DNA of 64,000 nt from Acidimicrobiia bacterium. Its GTDB lineage: Bacteria; Actinomycetota; Acidimicrobiia; Spongiisociales; UBA5794. Location: NCBI GenBank assembly GCA_030065575.1, contig JASJDZ010000008.1:1-64000 (forward strand), in the 5' to 3' direction. Below are positions 50,292 through 60,600 of this stretch, piece by piece. The position numbers were made by a program, and so were the translations under genes. The notes under the pieces were generated by a model that did no database searches, was not told the origin of the DNA, and saw only the letters and a list, made by a program, of their open reading frames with translations. How positions within the stretch are numbered: position 1 is the stretch's first letter; each line of letters starts with the position of its first letter.

Positions 50292-51051
50292 CCGCAGGTT
50301 CGGCCGGCAGGTAGCCCTCGGCGAGCGGGCGGGCGGTCTCCACCAGGTCGGAGTGGATCCGATCCCGGGTGATCTCGAAGTGGTCGGAGAACACCGCCTT
50401 GAGGGCCCCGAGTGTGTCGTCTGTTGTGACTCCGCTGCGGATGTCGGCCAGGGTTCCGACGGTGGCCGGGCGCCACTCGAGGTTGAGAGCTCGGTAGACC
50501 GGTATCAGCGCCCGCAGCAGCAGATCGGTATGGGCAACGGTGATGACGCCGCCGATGTGGGCAGCCCGCTTGGCGAGCCGCTGGCCCACGCCCATCAGCT
50601 TCAGCCTTCCATCGTGGTTGACGCTGTACTCGCCGGGGCAGTACTCGCCGGGAACCTCGCCGACCTGTGCCGAGACGCCCAGCCGGGCGAACGCGGCCAC
50701 AATGAGGCCGGTCACCTCGTCGAATCGCTCATAGATCGTCGTGCGCGGGTCCTTCTCCGGCACCGCGAGCGAGAAGGCGATCGTATGCTCGGTGAAGACG
50801 GCGGCTCGCCCTCCGGCAAGTCTCTCAACTGGGGTGAACCCAGCCTCTCTGGCCGCGGCGACCGCTTGGGGATACTCGGGGGCGACGGCATCTCGCTTGC
50901 CGAAGGCGACCTCACGGCCCGGCACGTACAACCGAAGGGTGCCCGGCATCTCACCGGCTGAGACCTTGTCGAGGATCACCTTGCTCAGCGCGGTGTCGAG
51001 ACCCGGCTCGTCGGGCCAACATCCGCCGAGGAGAAGCAACTGGAGGTGCAC
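50257..51051 (-). CDS. Biotin/lipoate A/B protein ligase family (lipoyl/octanoyl transfer)
   Basis: This 264-aa protein belongs to the LplA/LipM class, with the family motif RLAGGRAAVFTEHTIAFS, SVNHDGRLKLMGVGQRLAKR (the ligase Lys) and DIRSGVTTDDTLGALK. Such enzymes attach lipoate or octanoate to E2 and GcvH proteins. LipM-type octanoyltransfer and LplA-type ligation cannot be told apart here. GTG 51051 fits a leaderless start (TACGCT, 51064-51059, 7 nt upstream); the 189-nt extension upstream has no coding sense. Confidence 0.83.
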   Translation of the reverse strand: MHLQLLLLGGCWPDEPGLDTALSKVILDKVSAGEMPGTLRLYVPGREVAFGKRDAVAPEYPQAVAAAREAGFTPVERLAGGRAAVFTEHTIAFSLAVPEKDPRTTIYERFDEVTGLIVAAFARLGVSAQVGEVPGEYCPGEYSVNHDGRLKLMGVGQRLAKRAAHIGGVITVAHTDLLLRALIPVYRALNLEWRPATVGTLADIRSGVTTDDTLGALKAVFSDHFEITRDRIHSDLVETARPLAEGYLPAEPAATEAPPEADLS

Positions 51052-51135
51052 GCTGCGGAGCGTAGTCGGCGGTTGTAGATGTGATGGGTAACGCCGGGCG
51101 GCAGGTATTCTGCCGGAACCCAATCCAGGATTCCC

Positions 51136-51831
51136 TTGAAGCGCATTGTTCTTCTCATCGCCCTTGCCCTTGCGGCCGCAGCGTGCGGTGACGGAGGCCT
51201 GCTCGACGGCCTCGGCGATCGGTCGGTACAAGCAGTTCACGGGGAGACCTCATTGACGACATCGACCGCAGCGCCTGAGGATGAGGCCTTACCGCTGGGC
51301 TCTACTCGATCGTCGGATCTGGTCTGGTACAACGACGGTCTGCCTCGGGAATCGCAGAGCCCGGAGACAAATGTCGTCATCTCATCGGTGTGGAATCGTG
51401 GCGACGGGGTCACCTCGGTCATCCAGTCGAGTCGCAGCGAGATTGCCACCGCGCTGCCTGGAATCCAGTTCCCGGAGGTTGTTCCCGATACGGTCGGCTG
51501 GGTGACAAGCCAGCTTGTCTACGACGTTGCATCGGGGACCCTGGACTCAGACACGTCCGCTCAGTTCGGCCTGTGGCACCTCGAGCCCTACGCGACCGAC
51601 GGCGGCCGCACGGCAGTGCTGCGGGTGCGTCCTGCAACCAGTGCCGATCAGATTGGTCCGATCCAGTCGGAAACCACCGCGGCCGGCATGGATCTGATCT
51701 GGGTAGCCGAGGCGTATCGTTATGTCCTGTCCTGCCCGGAGGAGCTGGCAGAGGGCCAGTGCTGGAGTATGGCCGAGTCTCCGATGCCGCTTGGCTTCCT
51801 GCTTCCCGAGGAATCCGGCGCCGACGCCTAG
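51136..51831 (+). CDS. Lipoprotein of unknown function, 231 aa
   Basis: This protein starts MKRIVLLIALALAAAACGDGG, an evident lipoprotein signal (Cys17), and should sit outside the cytoplasmic membrane. A Thr/Ser-rich linker (TSLTTSTAAPEDE) follows, then a beta-rich domain. There are two Cys near residues 210-220 that may pair. I recognise no family. The TTG start at 51136 has AGGA 5 nt upstream. The gene is divergent from the lipoate-ligase-like gene and is followed by an ABC exporter. Confidence 0.75.
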   Translation: MKRIVLLIALALAAAACGDGGLLDGLGDRSVQAVHGETSLTTSTAAPEDEALPLGSTRSSDLVWYNDGLPRESQSPETNVVISSVWNRGDGVTSVIQSSRSEIATALPGIQFPEVVPDTVGWVTSQLVYDVASGTLDSDTSAQFGLWHLEPYATDGGRTAVLRVRPATSADQIGPIQSETTAAGMDLIWVAEAYRYVLSCPEELAEGQCWSMAESPMPLGFLLPEESGADA

Positions 51832-51904
51832 GAGTTCCGTCACCGTTACTGGCGGCCGACTTCGCCACCTAAGGTTCCGATGAGCAAAGAAGGGAAATCG
51901 CATC

Positions 51905-53806
51905 CTGCCCGGCAGTGGGTGGTGGTCCTACGTCCGGTATGACGAGGACCAGGACCGCCCGGAGATAAACCGAGTTCTGTTGCGCCGAGTCCTCGACTAC
52001 GGGCTCGCCTACAAGAAAGAGATGGTGATCGTCCTCGTGACGATTGTGATCATCTCGCTTCTGTCGCTGCTGCCTCCTCTGCTGATCGGTGACTTGATCG
52101 ACAACGCAATCCCGAACGAGGACCTGGGCAGGGTCACTCTGCTTGGTGCCGGCATGGTGCTCGTACCGCTGCTCAATGGCGGGTTTGGCGTGCTGCAGCG
52201 TTGGGCGTCGTCCTCGATCGGAGAAGGCATCATCTTCGACTTGCGGTGTCAGCTCTTCGCACACCTGCAGCGGATGTCACTTGGCTTCTTCACGGCGACG
52301 CGAACCGGTGAGTTGATGAGCCGACTCAACAACGACGTTGTCGGCGCCCAACAGGCGGTGACCGGTACGTTCGTCACTCTCGCCGCCAACATCGTGTCGG
52401 TGACGGCGATCCTCATCGTGATGATGCTGCTCGAATGGCGGCTGACCCTGCTCGCTCTGGTGATCCTGCCGATGTTCATCATCGTGTCGCGACGGGTCGG
52501 ACGGATGCTACGTCGGGTGCGTCGGGAGCAACTCGAAGAGAACGCAGAGATGAACGCCCTCATGCAAGAGACCCTCGGTGTCTCCGGGGCGCTGCTGGTG
52601 AAGCTGTTCGGCCGTGCGGACTACGAGGACGATCGGTTCCGGGCTAACGCTCGCCGCGTCGGCGATCTCGGGATCCGTCAAGCGACTATCGGTCGCTGGT
52701 TCTTCATGGCGTTGGGGGTCATGAGCGCGCTCGGAACGGCAGTTGTCTTCTGGATCGGGGCGGTTCTGGTCATCAACGGTGACATCACCGTGGGAGTGAT
52801 CGTGTCGCTCTCCTTCTATCTCAACAACCTCTACGGGCCCCTGTCCGGCCTGACCAATGCCCGTGTGGAATTTGCCACATCGCTGGTGTCGTTCGAGCGA
52901 GTGTTCGAGGTTCTCGACCTTCCCCATGACATCGAGGAGAGCGAGGATGCAGAGTCGCTTGCCGATGTGCGGGGTGAGGTCCAGTTCGACGGTGTCTGGT
53001 TCTCCTACGGTGGGCAACAGGGCTTGCAGGCAATCAAGCGCTATGGATGGGGTGGGGTTACCGAAGGAGAGGATGGCCCATCGACCCCGGCTCCCGCGAC
53101 GTGGGCCCTCCAGGACGTGTCGTTCACAGTCCGGCCCGGCGAGCTCATAGCTCTCGTTGGGCCAAGCGGGGCAGGTAAGACCACCTCGACCTACCTCGTT
53201 CCCCGTATCTACGACACCGATCGCGGCGCTGTCCGCATCGATGGTCATGACGTGCGATCGCTGAGTCTGGCGTCGCTGGCGCAAGCGGTCGGGGTAGTAA
53301 CGCAGGAGAGCTACCTGTTCCACGACACAATCGCAGCCAATCTGCGCTACGCCCGACCGGATGCCACGGACGCTGAACTGCGAAGTGCTGCAGTCGCCGC
53401 AAACATCGATCAGCTCATCTCGAGCCTTCCCGACGGTTATGACACGATGGTCGGTGAACGTGGCTACCGGCTCTCCGGCGGTGAGAAGCAGCGGATTGCT
53501 ATTGCCAGGGTGATTCTCAAGGACCCGCAGATACTCATACTGGATGAAGCGACATCGCATCTCGACGCCCACGCCGAGGCACTGATCCAAGAGGCGTTAG
53601 AGCATGTGATGGAGGGCAGGACGTCGCTAGTCATTGCCCATCGGCTCTCGACGATCTTGGCCGCCGATCGCATCCTCGTCATGAGCAACGGGCAGGTCGT
53701 CGAAGAAGGCGCTCATGATGAACTGCTGGCGGCGGACGGCCTATATGCCTCGCTGTACCGCACCCAGTTCGCCGGCAATGGCGTCATGAGCGAACCGAAC
53801 GGCTAA
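51905..53806 (+). CDS. ABC exporter half-transporter, probable CTG start
   Basis: This exporter has six membrane segments and an ATPase domain: Walker A GPSGAGKTTSTY, signature LSGGEKQRIAIARV, Walker B ILILDEATSHLD, H-loop IAHRLST. All catalytic residues are intact, so a homodimer is likely. The protein family typically begins with a segment like GWWSYVRYDEDQDRPEINRVLLRRV, which is in frame here but upstream of the first ATG/GTG/TTG (TTG 51980). CTG 51905 is the only start that includes it; AAGGGA lies upstream. A sequencing frameshift from ATG 51880 is another explanation. About 30 residues between the A-loop and Walker A form an insertion, also seen in relatives. Confidence 0.82.
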   Translation: MPGSGWWSYVRYDEDQDRPEINRVLLRRVLDYGLAYKKEMVIVLVTIVIISLLSLLPPLLIGDLIDNAIPNEDLGRVTLLGAGMVLVPLLNGGFGVLQRWASSSIGEGIIFDLRCQLFAHLQRMSLGFFTATRTGELMSRLNNDVVGAQQAVTGTFVTLAANIVSVTAILIVMMLLEWRLTLLALVILPMFIIVSRRVGRMLRRVRREQLEENAEMNALMQETLGVSGALLVKLFGRADYEDDRFRANARRVGDLGIRQATIGRWFFMALGVMSALGTAVVFWIGAVLVINGDITVGVIVSLSFYLNNLYGPLSGLTNARVEFATSLVSFERVFEVLDLPHDIEESEDAESLADVRGEVQFDGVWFSYGGQQGLQAIKRYGWGGVTEGEDGPSTPAPATWALQDVSFTVRPGELIALVGPSGAGKTTSTYLVPRIYDTDRGAVRIDGHDVRSLSLASLAQAVGVVTQESYLFHDTIAANLRYARPDATDAELRSAAVAANIDQLISSLPDGYDTMVGERGYRLSGGEKQRIAIARVILKDPQILILDEATSHLDAHAEALIQEALEHVMEGRTSLVIAHRLSTILAADRILVMSNGQVVEEGAHDELLAADGLYASLYRTQFAGNGVMSEPNG

Positions 53807-53840
53807 CTTCGTTTTGTGAAGTGCTTGTGGTGGAGGTGCC

Positions 53841-54392
53841 ATGACCTACCCGGTCTGGATCGATGGAGAGTGGACCGACGTCCCGGTTCCGGAGATGTCC
53901 GGCGAACCGCTGGTGGTGCCGAACGTTGCTGCGGTAGTGCTATCAGAAGACCGCAGCTCGATCCTGCTGCAGAAACGCGACAAACCGGGGGAGCCGGTAC
54001 GGGGGAAGCTCGAGATTCCCGGTGGCCGCTGGGGCGCAGGTGAGCCACCGGAAGTCGCCGTCGCCCGGGAGGTTCGGGAAGAGACCGGTGTCGAACTAAT
54101 CGAGCCGGTCGGTGGGACGGGACGGGTAGATATCGCCACTCACCGTTCTTGCGGATTCATTGACCAGGTTGCGGTCGTGGTGGGCCTGGAGGGGACTTAC
54201 CCGTCACTGCATGTCGTAATCGAGTGTGTTGGTGCCGGAGATCCGGTTGCCCTACCGGGCGAGACCGCCGACCCGCGCTGGTGGCCGATCGAAGAGGTGA
54301 GGCAGGCGCTGGACGAGAATCCGGACCAGTTTGTCGATCAGACCCGGGCGATGCTGACCGTCTACTTCGAGCGGGGCGTGGGGTCGCGCTAG
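53841..54392 (+). CDS. Nudix hydrolase
   Basis: This 183-aa protein carries a complete Nudix box at residues 62-83, GRWGAGEPPEVAVAREVREETG (G-x5-E-x7-R-E-V-x-E-E-x-G), which binds Mg2+ and hydrolyses nucleoside diphosphate-linked substrates. ATG 53841 follows GGAGG. The WWPIEEVRQAL segment after the core is common in ADP-ribose and CoA pyrophosphatases, though the substrate is not known. It overlaps the UspA-like gene stop by 4 bp. Confidence 0.88.
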   Translation: MTYPVWIDGEWTDVPVPEMSGEPLVVPNVAAVVLSEDRSSILLQKRDKPGEPVRGKLEIPGGRWGAGEPPEVAVAREVREETGVELIEPVGGTGRVDIATHRSCGFIDQVAVVVGLEGTYPSLHVVIECVGAGDPVALPGETADPRWWPIEEVRQALDENPDQFVDQTRAMLTVYFERGVGSR

Positions 54393-54895
54393 GGCTCGTC
54401 CTGGGGGTCCTGCTCTGACGGATCCGGGGCGCCGGGGGGCAGAACCAACACCGGGCGGCCGGATTCGATCATCACCCGGGCGGAGACGCTCTCCCATGCC
54501 GATTGATCGAAGATCTGGCGTGTAGCGCCGAGCAGGACGACATCGACTTCGAGTTCCTCAGCCAGCTGGGAAATGGCGAGGGCGGCATCGCCACCCTCAC
54601 GGAAGATCGCATTCGATTCGACTCCTGCCGATCGCAGCGCAGAGCAAATGGGATCTGTCAGGCGTTTGCCTCGCTCTTCAACGTAGCGCTGCATGATGGC
54701 GTCGTCGGAGTCGTCGGTTTCGAACTCTTCGGTGAGGGGATGCCAGCCTTCCGAGCGAAGGGTGTCGAGGAAGCCTCGCGGAACCTCGATGACAGTGGTT
54801 ACGGTGACGCGCCCTCCCTCACCGAGCAGATGACGGGTGAACTCGACGGCAGGCCCCGGGCTGAGTACGCCGGTGGTGGCGATGAGCACGTCCAT
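54389..54895 (-). CDS. Universal-stress-protein-like protein
   Basis: This 168-aa protein resembles the UspA alpha/beta fold: MDVLIATTGVLSPGPAVEFTRHLL at the start and VDVVLLGATRQ...ARVMIESGRPVLVLPPG at the end, where UspA proteins have the G-2x-G-9x-G(S/T) ATP motif; here it is only partly kept. ATG 54895 has TATCAT 7 nt upstream, fitting a leaderless start. A much longer frame to 55507 overlaps the flavin reductase gene and is a shadow. Confidence 0.72.
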   Translation of the reverse strand: MDVLIATTGVLSPGPAVEFTRHLLGEGGRVTVTTVIEVPRGFLDTLRSEGWHPLTEEFETDDSDDAIMQRYVEERGKRLTDPICSALRSAGVESNAIFREGGDAALAISQLAEELEVDVVLLGATRQIFDQSAWESVSARVMIESGRPVLVLPPGAPDPSEQDPQDEP

Positions 54896-55004
54896 GGACG
54901 GGATGATAGGTGCTTGTGTCTGTACTCGACCAGAGGGCATCCGTTTCCGGTCATCAGCTCCACCACCATCCCGGTACCCTGCCCGTGACGATAAAGGAGC
55001 GGGT

Positions 55005-55532
55005 GTGCACGGACCAGATGTCGAGACAATCAACAAGGTCATGTGGCAGATACCGAACGCCCTCTGCCTGGTCGGATCGCGGTCGGGGGACGAGTGGAAC
55101 GGTATGACCCAGAGCTGGGTCTCCCAGATGTCGATGAGCCCGGTACTCGTCGGCATTTCGGTCGATGCCACCGCAGTGACCAATCGACTGATTCGCGAGG
55201 GCGGGTCTTTTTCGGTCAACCTCTGGGACCAAAGCGACACGCGTGTGTTCGTGAAGTTCTCCAAGCCGGCTACCAAGGAAGGCGATGCGCTGAACGGCCG
55301 CCCGATTCGCACCGGCCAGACCAGGGTGCCGATCTTCACCGAGGCCGTTGCGTTCTTCGAGTGTCGGGTAGTGCAGACAGTCGAGTTGGGCAGCCATGAC
55401 CTGTTCATCGGGGAGGTGGTCGATGCCGGCTTCAACGACGGTAGGGAAGGGACACCGGTGGCAAGCATGTCCGACACGAGGATGAAGTACGGAGGGGTGC
55501 TGCGCAAGGCTCAACAGAAGAAGCTGAACTGA
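55005..55532 (+). CDS. Flavin reductase family protein
   Basis: This 175-aa protein resembles the DIM6/NTAB flavin reductase-like fold: VMWQIPNALCLVGSRSGDEWNGMTQSWVSQMSMSPVLVGISV, RLIREGGSFSVNLW and VVQTVELGSHDLFIGEVV are standard. It binds FMN and either reduces flavin or serves as a partner oxidoreductase. GTG 55005 follows AAAGGAG 5 nt upstream. An SDR gene begins 16 bp after its stop, probably in the same operon. Confidence 0.87.
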   Translation: MHGPDVETINKVMWQIPNALCLVGSRSGDEWNGMTQSWVSQMSMSPVLVGISVDATAVTNRLIREGGSFSVNLWDQSDTRVFVKFSKPATKEGDALNGRPIRTGQTRVPIFTEAVAFFECRVVQTVELGSHDLFIGEVVDAGFNDGREGTPVASMSDTRMKYGGVLRKAQQKKLN

Positions 55533-55548
55533 GCGAGAGGAGTTGGCA

Positions 55549-56319
55549 ATGGATGTGAGGATCGACGGCAAGGTCGCTCTGATCACCGGGGCCAGTCGCG
55601 GTATCGGGGAGGCAATCGCCGCGCAGTTTCTCGAATCAGGTGCTGCCGGAGTCACGATCACCAGCCGGCGCAAAGAGAACATCACCGCAGCCGCCGACCG
55701 TCTCGACGACAGCCGGGTGCTACCCGTGGCGGCTCGGGCCGACAGCGAGGCAGATGCCAACTCCGCTGTTGCTCAGACCGTGGCGCAATTCGGTGGGCTC
55801 CACATCCTGGTGAACAACGCCGGGACCAACCCCGCGGCCGGTGACCTGGCGTCGGTCGATCTTGGTGCCGTCGGCAAGACGTGGGAGGTCAACCAGCTTG
55901 GCCCACTCCTCTGGGCGCGGGCGGCCTGGGGAGCAACGATGGCTGAGAGCGGGGGGAGCATCGTCAATATCGCCTCTGTCGGCGGCATGCGGGTCGGCCC
56001 GTTCATCGGCGCCTACAACATCTCCAAGGCGGCGGTCATTCACCTCACAAGACAACTCGCCAACGAGATGGCCCCGGGCGTGCGCGTCAATGCTGTAGCG
56101 CCATCCGTGGTGAGGACCCGCTTGGCCGCCGCGCTGTGGGAAGGCGTCGAGGAGCACACCGCCCGGGCTCACCCGCTCCAGCGCATAGGGGAACCGAGCG
56201 ACGTGGCGTACGCCGTCACGTTCTTGGCCTCGGATGCAGCATCTTGGATCACCGGGGTAGTCCTTCCGGTGGACGGGGGAGTCACCGGCGCCGCGGCCGC
56301 GCGCGGCCTGGGTGGCTAG
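55549..56319 (+). CDS. Short-chain dehydrogenase/reductase
   Basis: This 256-aa protein is a classical SDR: TGASRGIG (13-20) for cofactor binding, VNNAGTNP, IVNIAS with the catalytic Ser, and YNISK with Tyr-x3-Lys; the end shows WITGVVLPVDGGV. ATG 55549 follows AGGAG. The neighbour is a flavin reductase, with which it may share an operon. Substrate is unknown; SITSRR after the first beta strand suggests NADP(H) preference. Confidence 0.9.
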   Translation: MDVRIDGKVALITGASRGIGEAIAAQFLESGAAGVTITSRRKENITAAADRLDDSRVLPVAARADSEADANSAVAQTVAQFGGLHILVNNAGTNPAAGDLASVDLGAVGKTWEVNQLGPLLWARAAWGATMAESGGSIVNIASVGGMRVGPFIGAYNISKAAVIHLTRQLANEMAPGVRVNAVAPSVVRTRLAAALWEGVEEHTARAHPLQRIGEPSDVAYAVTFLASDAASWITGVVLPVDGGVTGAAAARGLGG

Positions 56320-56334
56320 CTCCGGGCCAAGCTC

Positions 56335-57528
56335 TCACGGCGTGTAGCCGGGGAACCCCGCTTCGGCCCAGTGGATGTATGCCTCCGCACTGGGAATGTC
56401 CCGACCCTGGCTTGATGCCATCGTGAACCGGTGGTGGAGGAAGTCGGTGTATGCCTGGACGGGTTCGATTTGGGGAAGATCCTCACGGATGCGTCCCAGC
56501 AGCGGCTCGAACACCTGCACCCGCCACATCATTGCGGAGAGGTCCCATGTCGGTGCTGAGCTGAATGGCTCCTGCGCTCGGTGATAGTGGAGGTCGGACA
56601 GTATTTGTCGCGCCTGGTTCTCCGCGGCATCGATACGAGTCAGTCGATAGAGCCTGCTCGAGTGATAGTTGCGCCCGCCCACCTGAATATGCATGCGAAC
56701 ACGATTGCCGCCTGACTCATCGGGGATCAGGTCAACATCACCGACCTCGAAGCCGAGGTCGTTGAGTCGGTGGATTCGGGCACGAATCAGGTGTCGCTCT
56801 TCGGGGCCGACGACAGGATCGACGTACAGCTCGTTCCAGAGGCCCTCGTATCGCTCGATGATTTCCGTTCCGAAGTCGATGTCGGCCTCATCGAGCTCAC
56901 GACCCTGAGACATCGCGATGTCGGCCATCCCCCCGGCCACATTGACCTCCATGATCTCGAGATCGTGGTACCGCTGGCCTTTCGAGAGCTCGTCACGAAG
57001 TTCGACGGTCTCCGCATCGATCATCAACGCTTCGATGGCGCCCGCGTCATATCGGTAGAGCACGTTGGAGAGCGAACAATCTCCCCAGAAGCAACCGGCA
57101 AGGTGCAATTCGACGAGCAAACCGGCGAATGCATCGAGGAGTTGGTTGCGCCTTACATCGAACCCCCCGTTGTGAATCAGCTCTCGATACGTGAAGGTGA
57201 ACGGGATGAATTTGGTGATGACGGCGGAAGACCATTCCTGGTCGGGGGACACCCAACCCCGTTCGACGACCCCGACCGGCTCGACAATGGGCCGCAGCCT
57301 CTCATTGAGAGTTCGCAGCGACTCGAACTCATGGTGGGCCAGGTGATTGGGGAGCTCCTTGATGGCGTATACGCCCTCGTCGTATGACACGAATGCGATC
57401 TCATGGCGGTGGACGCCGGTGGGCAGATCGACCACGCGTCCGTCCTGCCACTCGGCGACGGATCTGCCCCAGGGCAGGTCGAGGAAATCCGGGTGACCGG
57501 GCCTGATGTGGAGCTTCGGGATTGCCAT
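56335..57528 (-). CDS. DUF4032 protein with kinase-like N-terminal domain
   Basis: This 397-aa protein matches DUF4032 proteins of actinobacteria. The N-terminal half is kinase-like (Kdo/LPS-kinase type), with YAIKELP (ATP lysine), GCFWGDCSLSNVL (catalytic Asp and Asn) and MIDAETVEL (metal Asp), and the C-terminal half is DUF4032. No membrane segment is found. It is convergent with the SDR gene. The target of phosphorylation is not known. Confidence 0.85.
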   Translation of the reverse strand: MAIPKLHIRPGHPDFLDLPWGRSVAEWQDGRVVDLPTGVHRHEIAFVSYDEGVYAIKELPNHLAHHEFESLRTLNERLRPIVEPVGVVERGWVSPDQEWSSAVITKFIPFTFTYRELIHNGGFDVRRNQLLDAFAGLLVELHLAGCFWGDCSLSNVLYRYDAGAIEALMIDAETVELRDELSKGQRYHDLEIMEVNVAGGMADIAMSQGRELDEADIDFGTEIIERYEGLWNELYVDPVVGPEERHLIRARIHRLNDLGFEVGDVDLIPDESGGNRVRMHIQVGGRNYHSSRLYRLTRIDAAENQARQILSDLHYHRAQEPFSSAPTWDLSAMMWRVQVFEPLLGRIREDLPQIEPVQAYTDFLHHRFTMASSQGRDIPSAEAYIHWAEAGFPGYTP

Positions 57529-57637
57529 GATCGCTTCGCCAACTTGAGGAGGTGTTTGGTCGCGACGACAGCGCGGTCGTCGCCCGTCAGGAACCGTAAC
57601 AGAGTCAATGTGGGTCGCTGCGCATGATGCCGCCTGG

Positions 57638-60600
57638 TTACGGTCGGTAGGTCAGACCCTTGTACCCGGTGGCAAAACCAGCCGAGAGCATCGCGGCGCT
57701 GAATGGTGAGGTGAGACTCGATTCTCCGTCGATCTTGGCGACCGTCGTTGCCCGCTTGCGCTGCTTGGCCACATCGATCAAGCCGGAGCTCAGCAGCGTC
57801 GGATCTGCGTCCCAGGTGAGAACTGAACGCCCGCCACGATCGACGAACGCAAGCAGGGCTCCGTCGTTGATAGCCACGTAGGCGCCGGCGTGTCGCCCGG
57901 GCGAGCCGGCCTCATGGTCGGGCCATGGAACCGCAGCCCCGTAAGGGTTCGCCGGATCGCTGGCCGCGACGACGACCAATCCACCTGCGGAAGTGTCGCG
58001 GAGTCGGTCGATCGCTCCCGGCAAGCCGAATTGGGCTCCGCCGAGCGTCTCGATGAAGTAGCCGCGCCGGACCTGGCCGGTGTCCTCCATTGCCGCGAAG
58101 ACAGGATAGAGCCCCGAGAAGCCACCGGGAATGCCTTCACTGAGCACTGCGGGGCGGGTTACGACGCCGTGCCGCTCCAGAAGCTGCTCGGCACGCGCTT
58201 TCGCCCGCTGTTCGGGTGATGCCGGCACCTCGCCGAGTAGTGTCGCCACCAGATACCAGCGGCCCGATGCTGCCGGTGGTACTGATAGGCGCAGGTTGGG
58301 TCGCGGGGCACGTCGTTTCGTCTTGGTACTGGTAAACGATCGAAGTGGGCTGATCGTGTCGTTGGTGACTTCGCCGGCCCACACCAGGTCCCACAGCGCA
58401 TCAATAACTGGCTGCATCTCGCCGCCTCCGGTAGCCACGTACAAATCGCTGAAGAATGATGCACCCCTGTTGCCTAGGTGCCGGCGAATCGTCTCGTGGA
58501 GAGGCCCTTCCGGCGGATCAACCGGTGGTGGGTCGAACAGCAGCGGCACATGGTCGCGGAAGTAGAGAGCCACCCTGCCGTCGTTGGTGCCGAGCGCTCC
58601 CTGACCGATCCAGACGATCTCGCCGGTCCCGAGCAGCAGATCTAGCTCCGCCGGTCCGTAGTCCATCCTCATCGCAAGAACATCAGATTCCAGCGTGGAA
58701 GCGGGGATGGGGCGCCCCTGGAGTGCTCTGACAACTTCGGGCAGGCGAACCGCAGCCGGGCCGGTGGCGCCGATCTGGTGCCACGCGGGCAGGAACGCTC
58801 CCATCCGGGACGGTTCGACGGCCTCGACCTCGCTGCGGAGCACCGCCAGTGAGCGGCGGCGGATGCGGCGGAGAACGTTGAGATCGACCCACTCGACACC
58901 ATGGCCTCCGGGTTGATACGTCCCGGAGGCAACTCGCGATTCGCCTTCGAGTCGCTTCAAGACCTCAGTGACGGCGGCTTCGGGCAGTCCGAGCTCCTCA
59001 GCAGCTTGTCGTGCGGTGAAGGGAGCGTGAGTGCGTGCATATCGACCGACAACGTCGCCGAGCGGATCGGTGACCCGTTCGAGCAACTGTTCGGGCACAC
59101 CCGGCGGCGGCTGGACGCCGAGGGCATCTCGCAACCTGGCAACATCCTCGACCACCGCCCAGCGGGACTGACCCTGCATAGTCACCTGGACGGCACGGCG
59201 ACTACCGCTCAGGTCTCCCAGCCAGGAGGCGATCTCTTCCGGTTTGGCGGACCGGGCTCTGATCTGGTCCTCAGTAAGCGGGCCGAGCCGGCGTAGTGCA
59301 TCGTTCAGGGCGTCGGGCCCATTCAACCGGCGCTCCTCGGCGAGGTGCTGCAACTCGAGCTCGACGGTGCCGATGACGTCTGGATCGAGGAGATCTCGGA
59401 ACTGGGGGTCACCGAGTAGTTCCTGCAGCAGGCGACGATCGAGGGTGAGCGCGGCTGCTCGCTTCTCGGCGAGTGGTGCGTCGTACTCGTACATGTAAGA
59501 GGCGATGAAGTCGAACATGAGTGAGGTGGCGAACGGGCTCGGCCCGGCGAGGTCGACCTCGCTGACGTGAGTCGTGCGCCGCTCGATGTCGGTGAGGACG
59601 CCGCGCAGCGCAGGCAGATCGAAGTAGTCCTGCAGCATCTCCCGGTACGTCTCGAGCACGATGGGGAAAGCGGGGAATCGCTTGGCGATGTCCATGAGAT
59701 CCGATGCTTTGCGGCGCTGCAGCCAGAGGGGGGTGCGACTTCCGGGGCGTTTCCGCGGTAGTAGCAAGGCTCGGGCGGCAGCCTCCCGGAATCGGGCCGC
59801 AAACAGGGCACTGTGGCCGGTCTCTTCGAGGACGAGCTCGTCGATCTCGTCGGGAGAGATCAGCAGCTCGCCGATTGCCGGGGGGTCATCGATGTCGGGG
59901 AAGCGCAAGATGATTCCATCGTCTGACCAGACAACATCGGTTTCAACTCCGTGGATCTCGCGGTATCTGCGACGAGCTGCCAGTGCCCACGGGGCATGCA
60001 CCCTGGCTCCATAAGGAGTGAGCACGACCATGCGCCAGTCGCCGATCTCGTCGCGGAATCGCTGGATCACCACGTTCCGGTCCGATGGCAGCACACCGGT
60101 TACTTCTCGTTCCTCGTGCAGGAAGCCGGCAAGGTTCTCTGCCGCCCACCCGTCGAGCCGGTACTTCCCCTTCAGCGCAGAGACTGCCTCTTCTTCCGTC
60201 TTGCCTCCGATTTCTCGGACGAACGCGCCGATTGCCCGGCCGAGCTCGATCGGCCGGCCGGGGCCGTCGCCGTGCCAGAACGGAAGCTTGGCCGCGGCCT
60301 GACCGGGAGCGGGAGCGACGATCACACGGTCGTGAGTGACCTCAGCGATCTTCCACGACGAGGATCCGAGGACGAAAGTGTCGCCGACCCTGCTCTCGTA
60401 GACCATCTCTTCATCGAGCTCGCCGATCTTGCCACCTTCCGGCAATACGACGGTGTAGAGACCGCGGTCCGGGATGGTGCCCGGGTTGGTAACCGCGAGC
60501 ATCTTGGCGTTGTCGCGGGGAGCAATCGTGTTCTCGACACGATTCCACACAATGCGGGGTCGCAGCTCGGCGAACTCGTCGGACGGGTAGCGGCCGGCGA

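Noticed and set aside
54389-55507. 372-residue minus-strand frame for the UspA-like gene
   Set aside because: The portion beyond 54895 is antisense to the flavin reductase and has no coding features.
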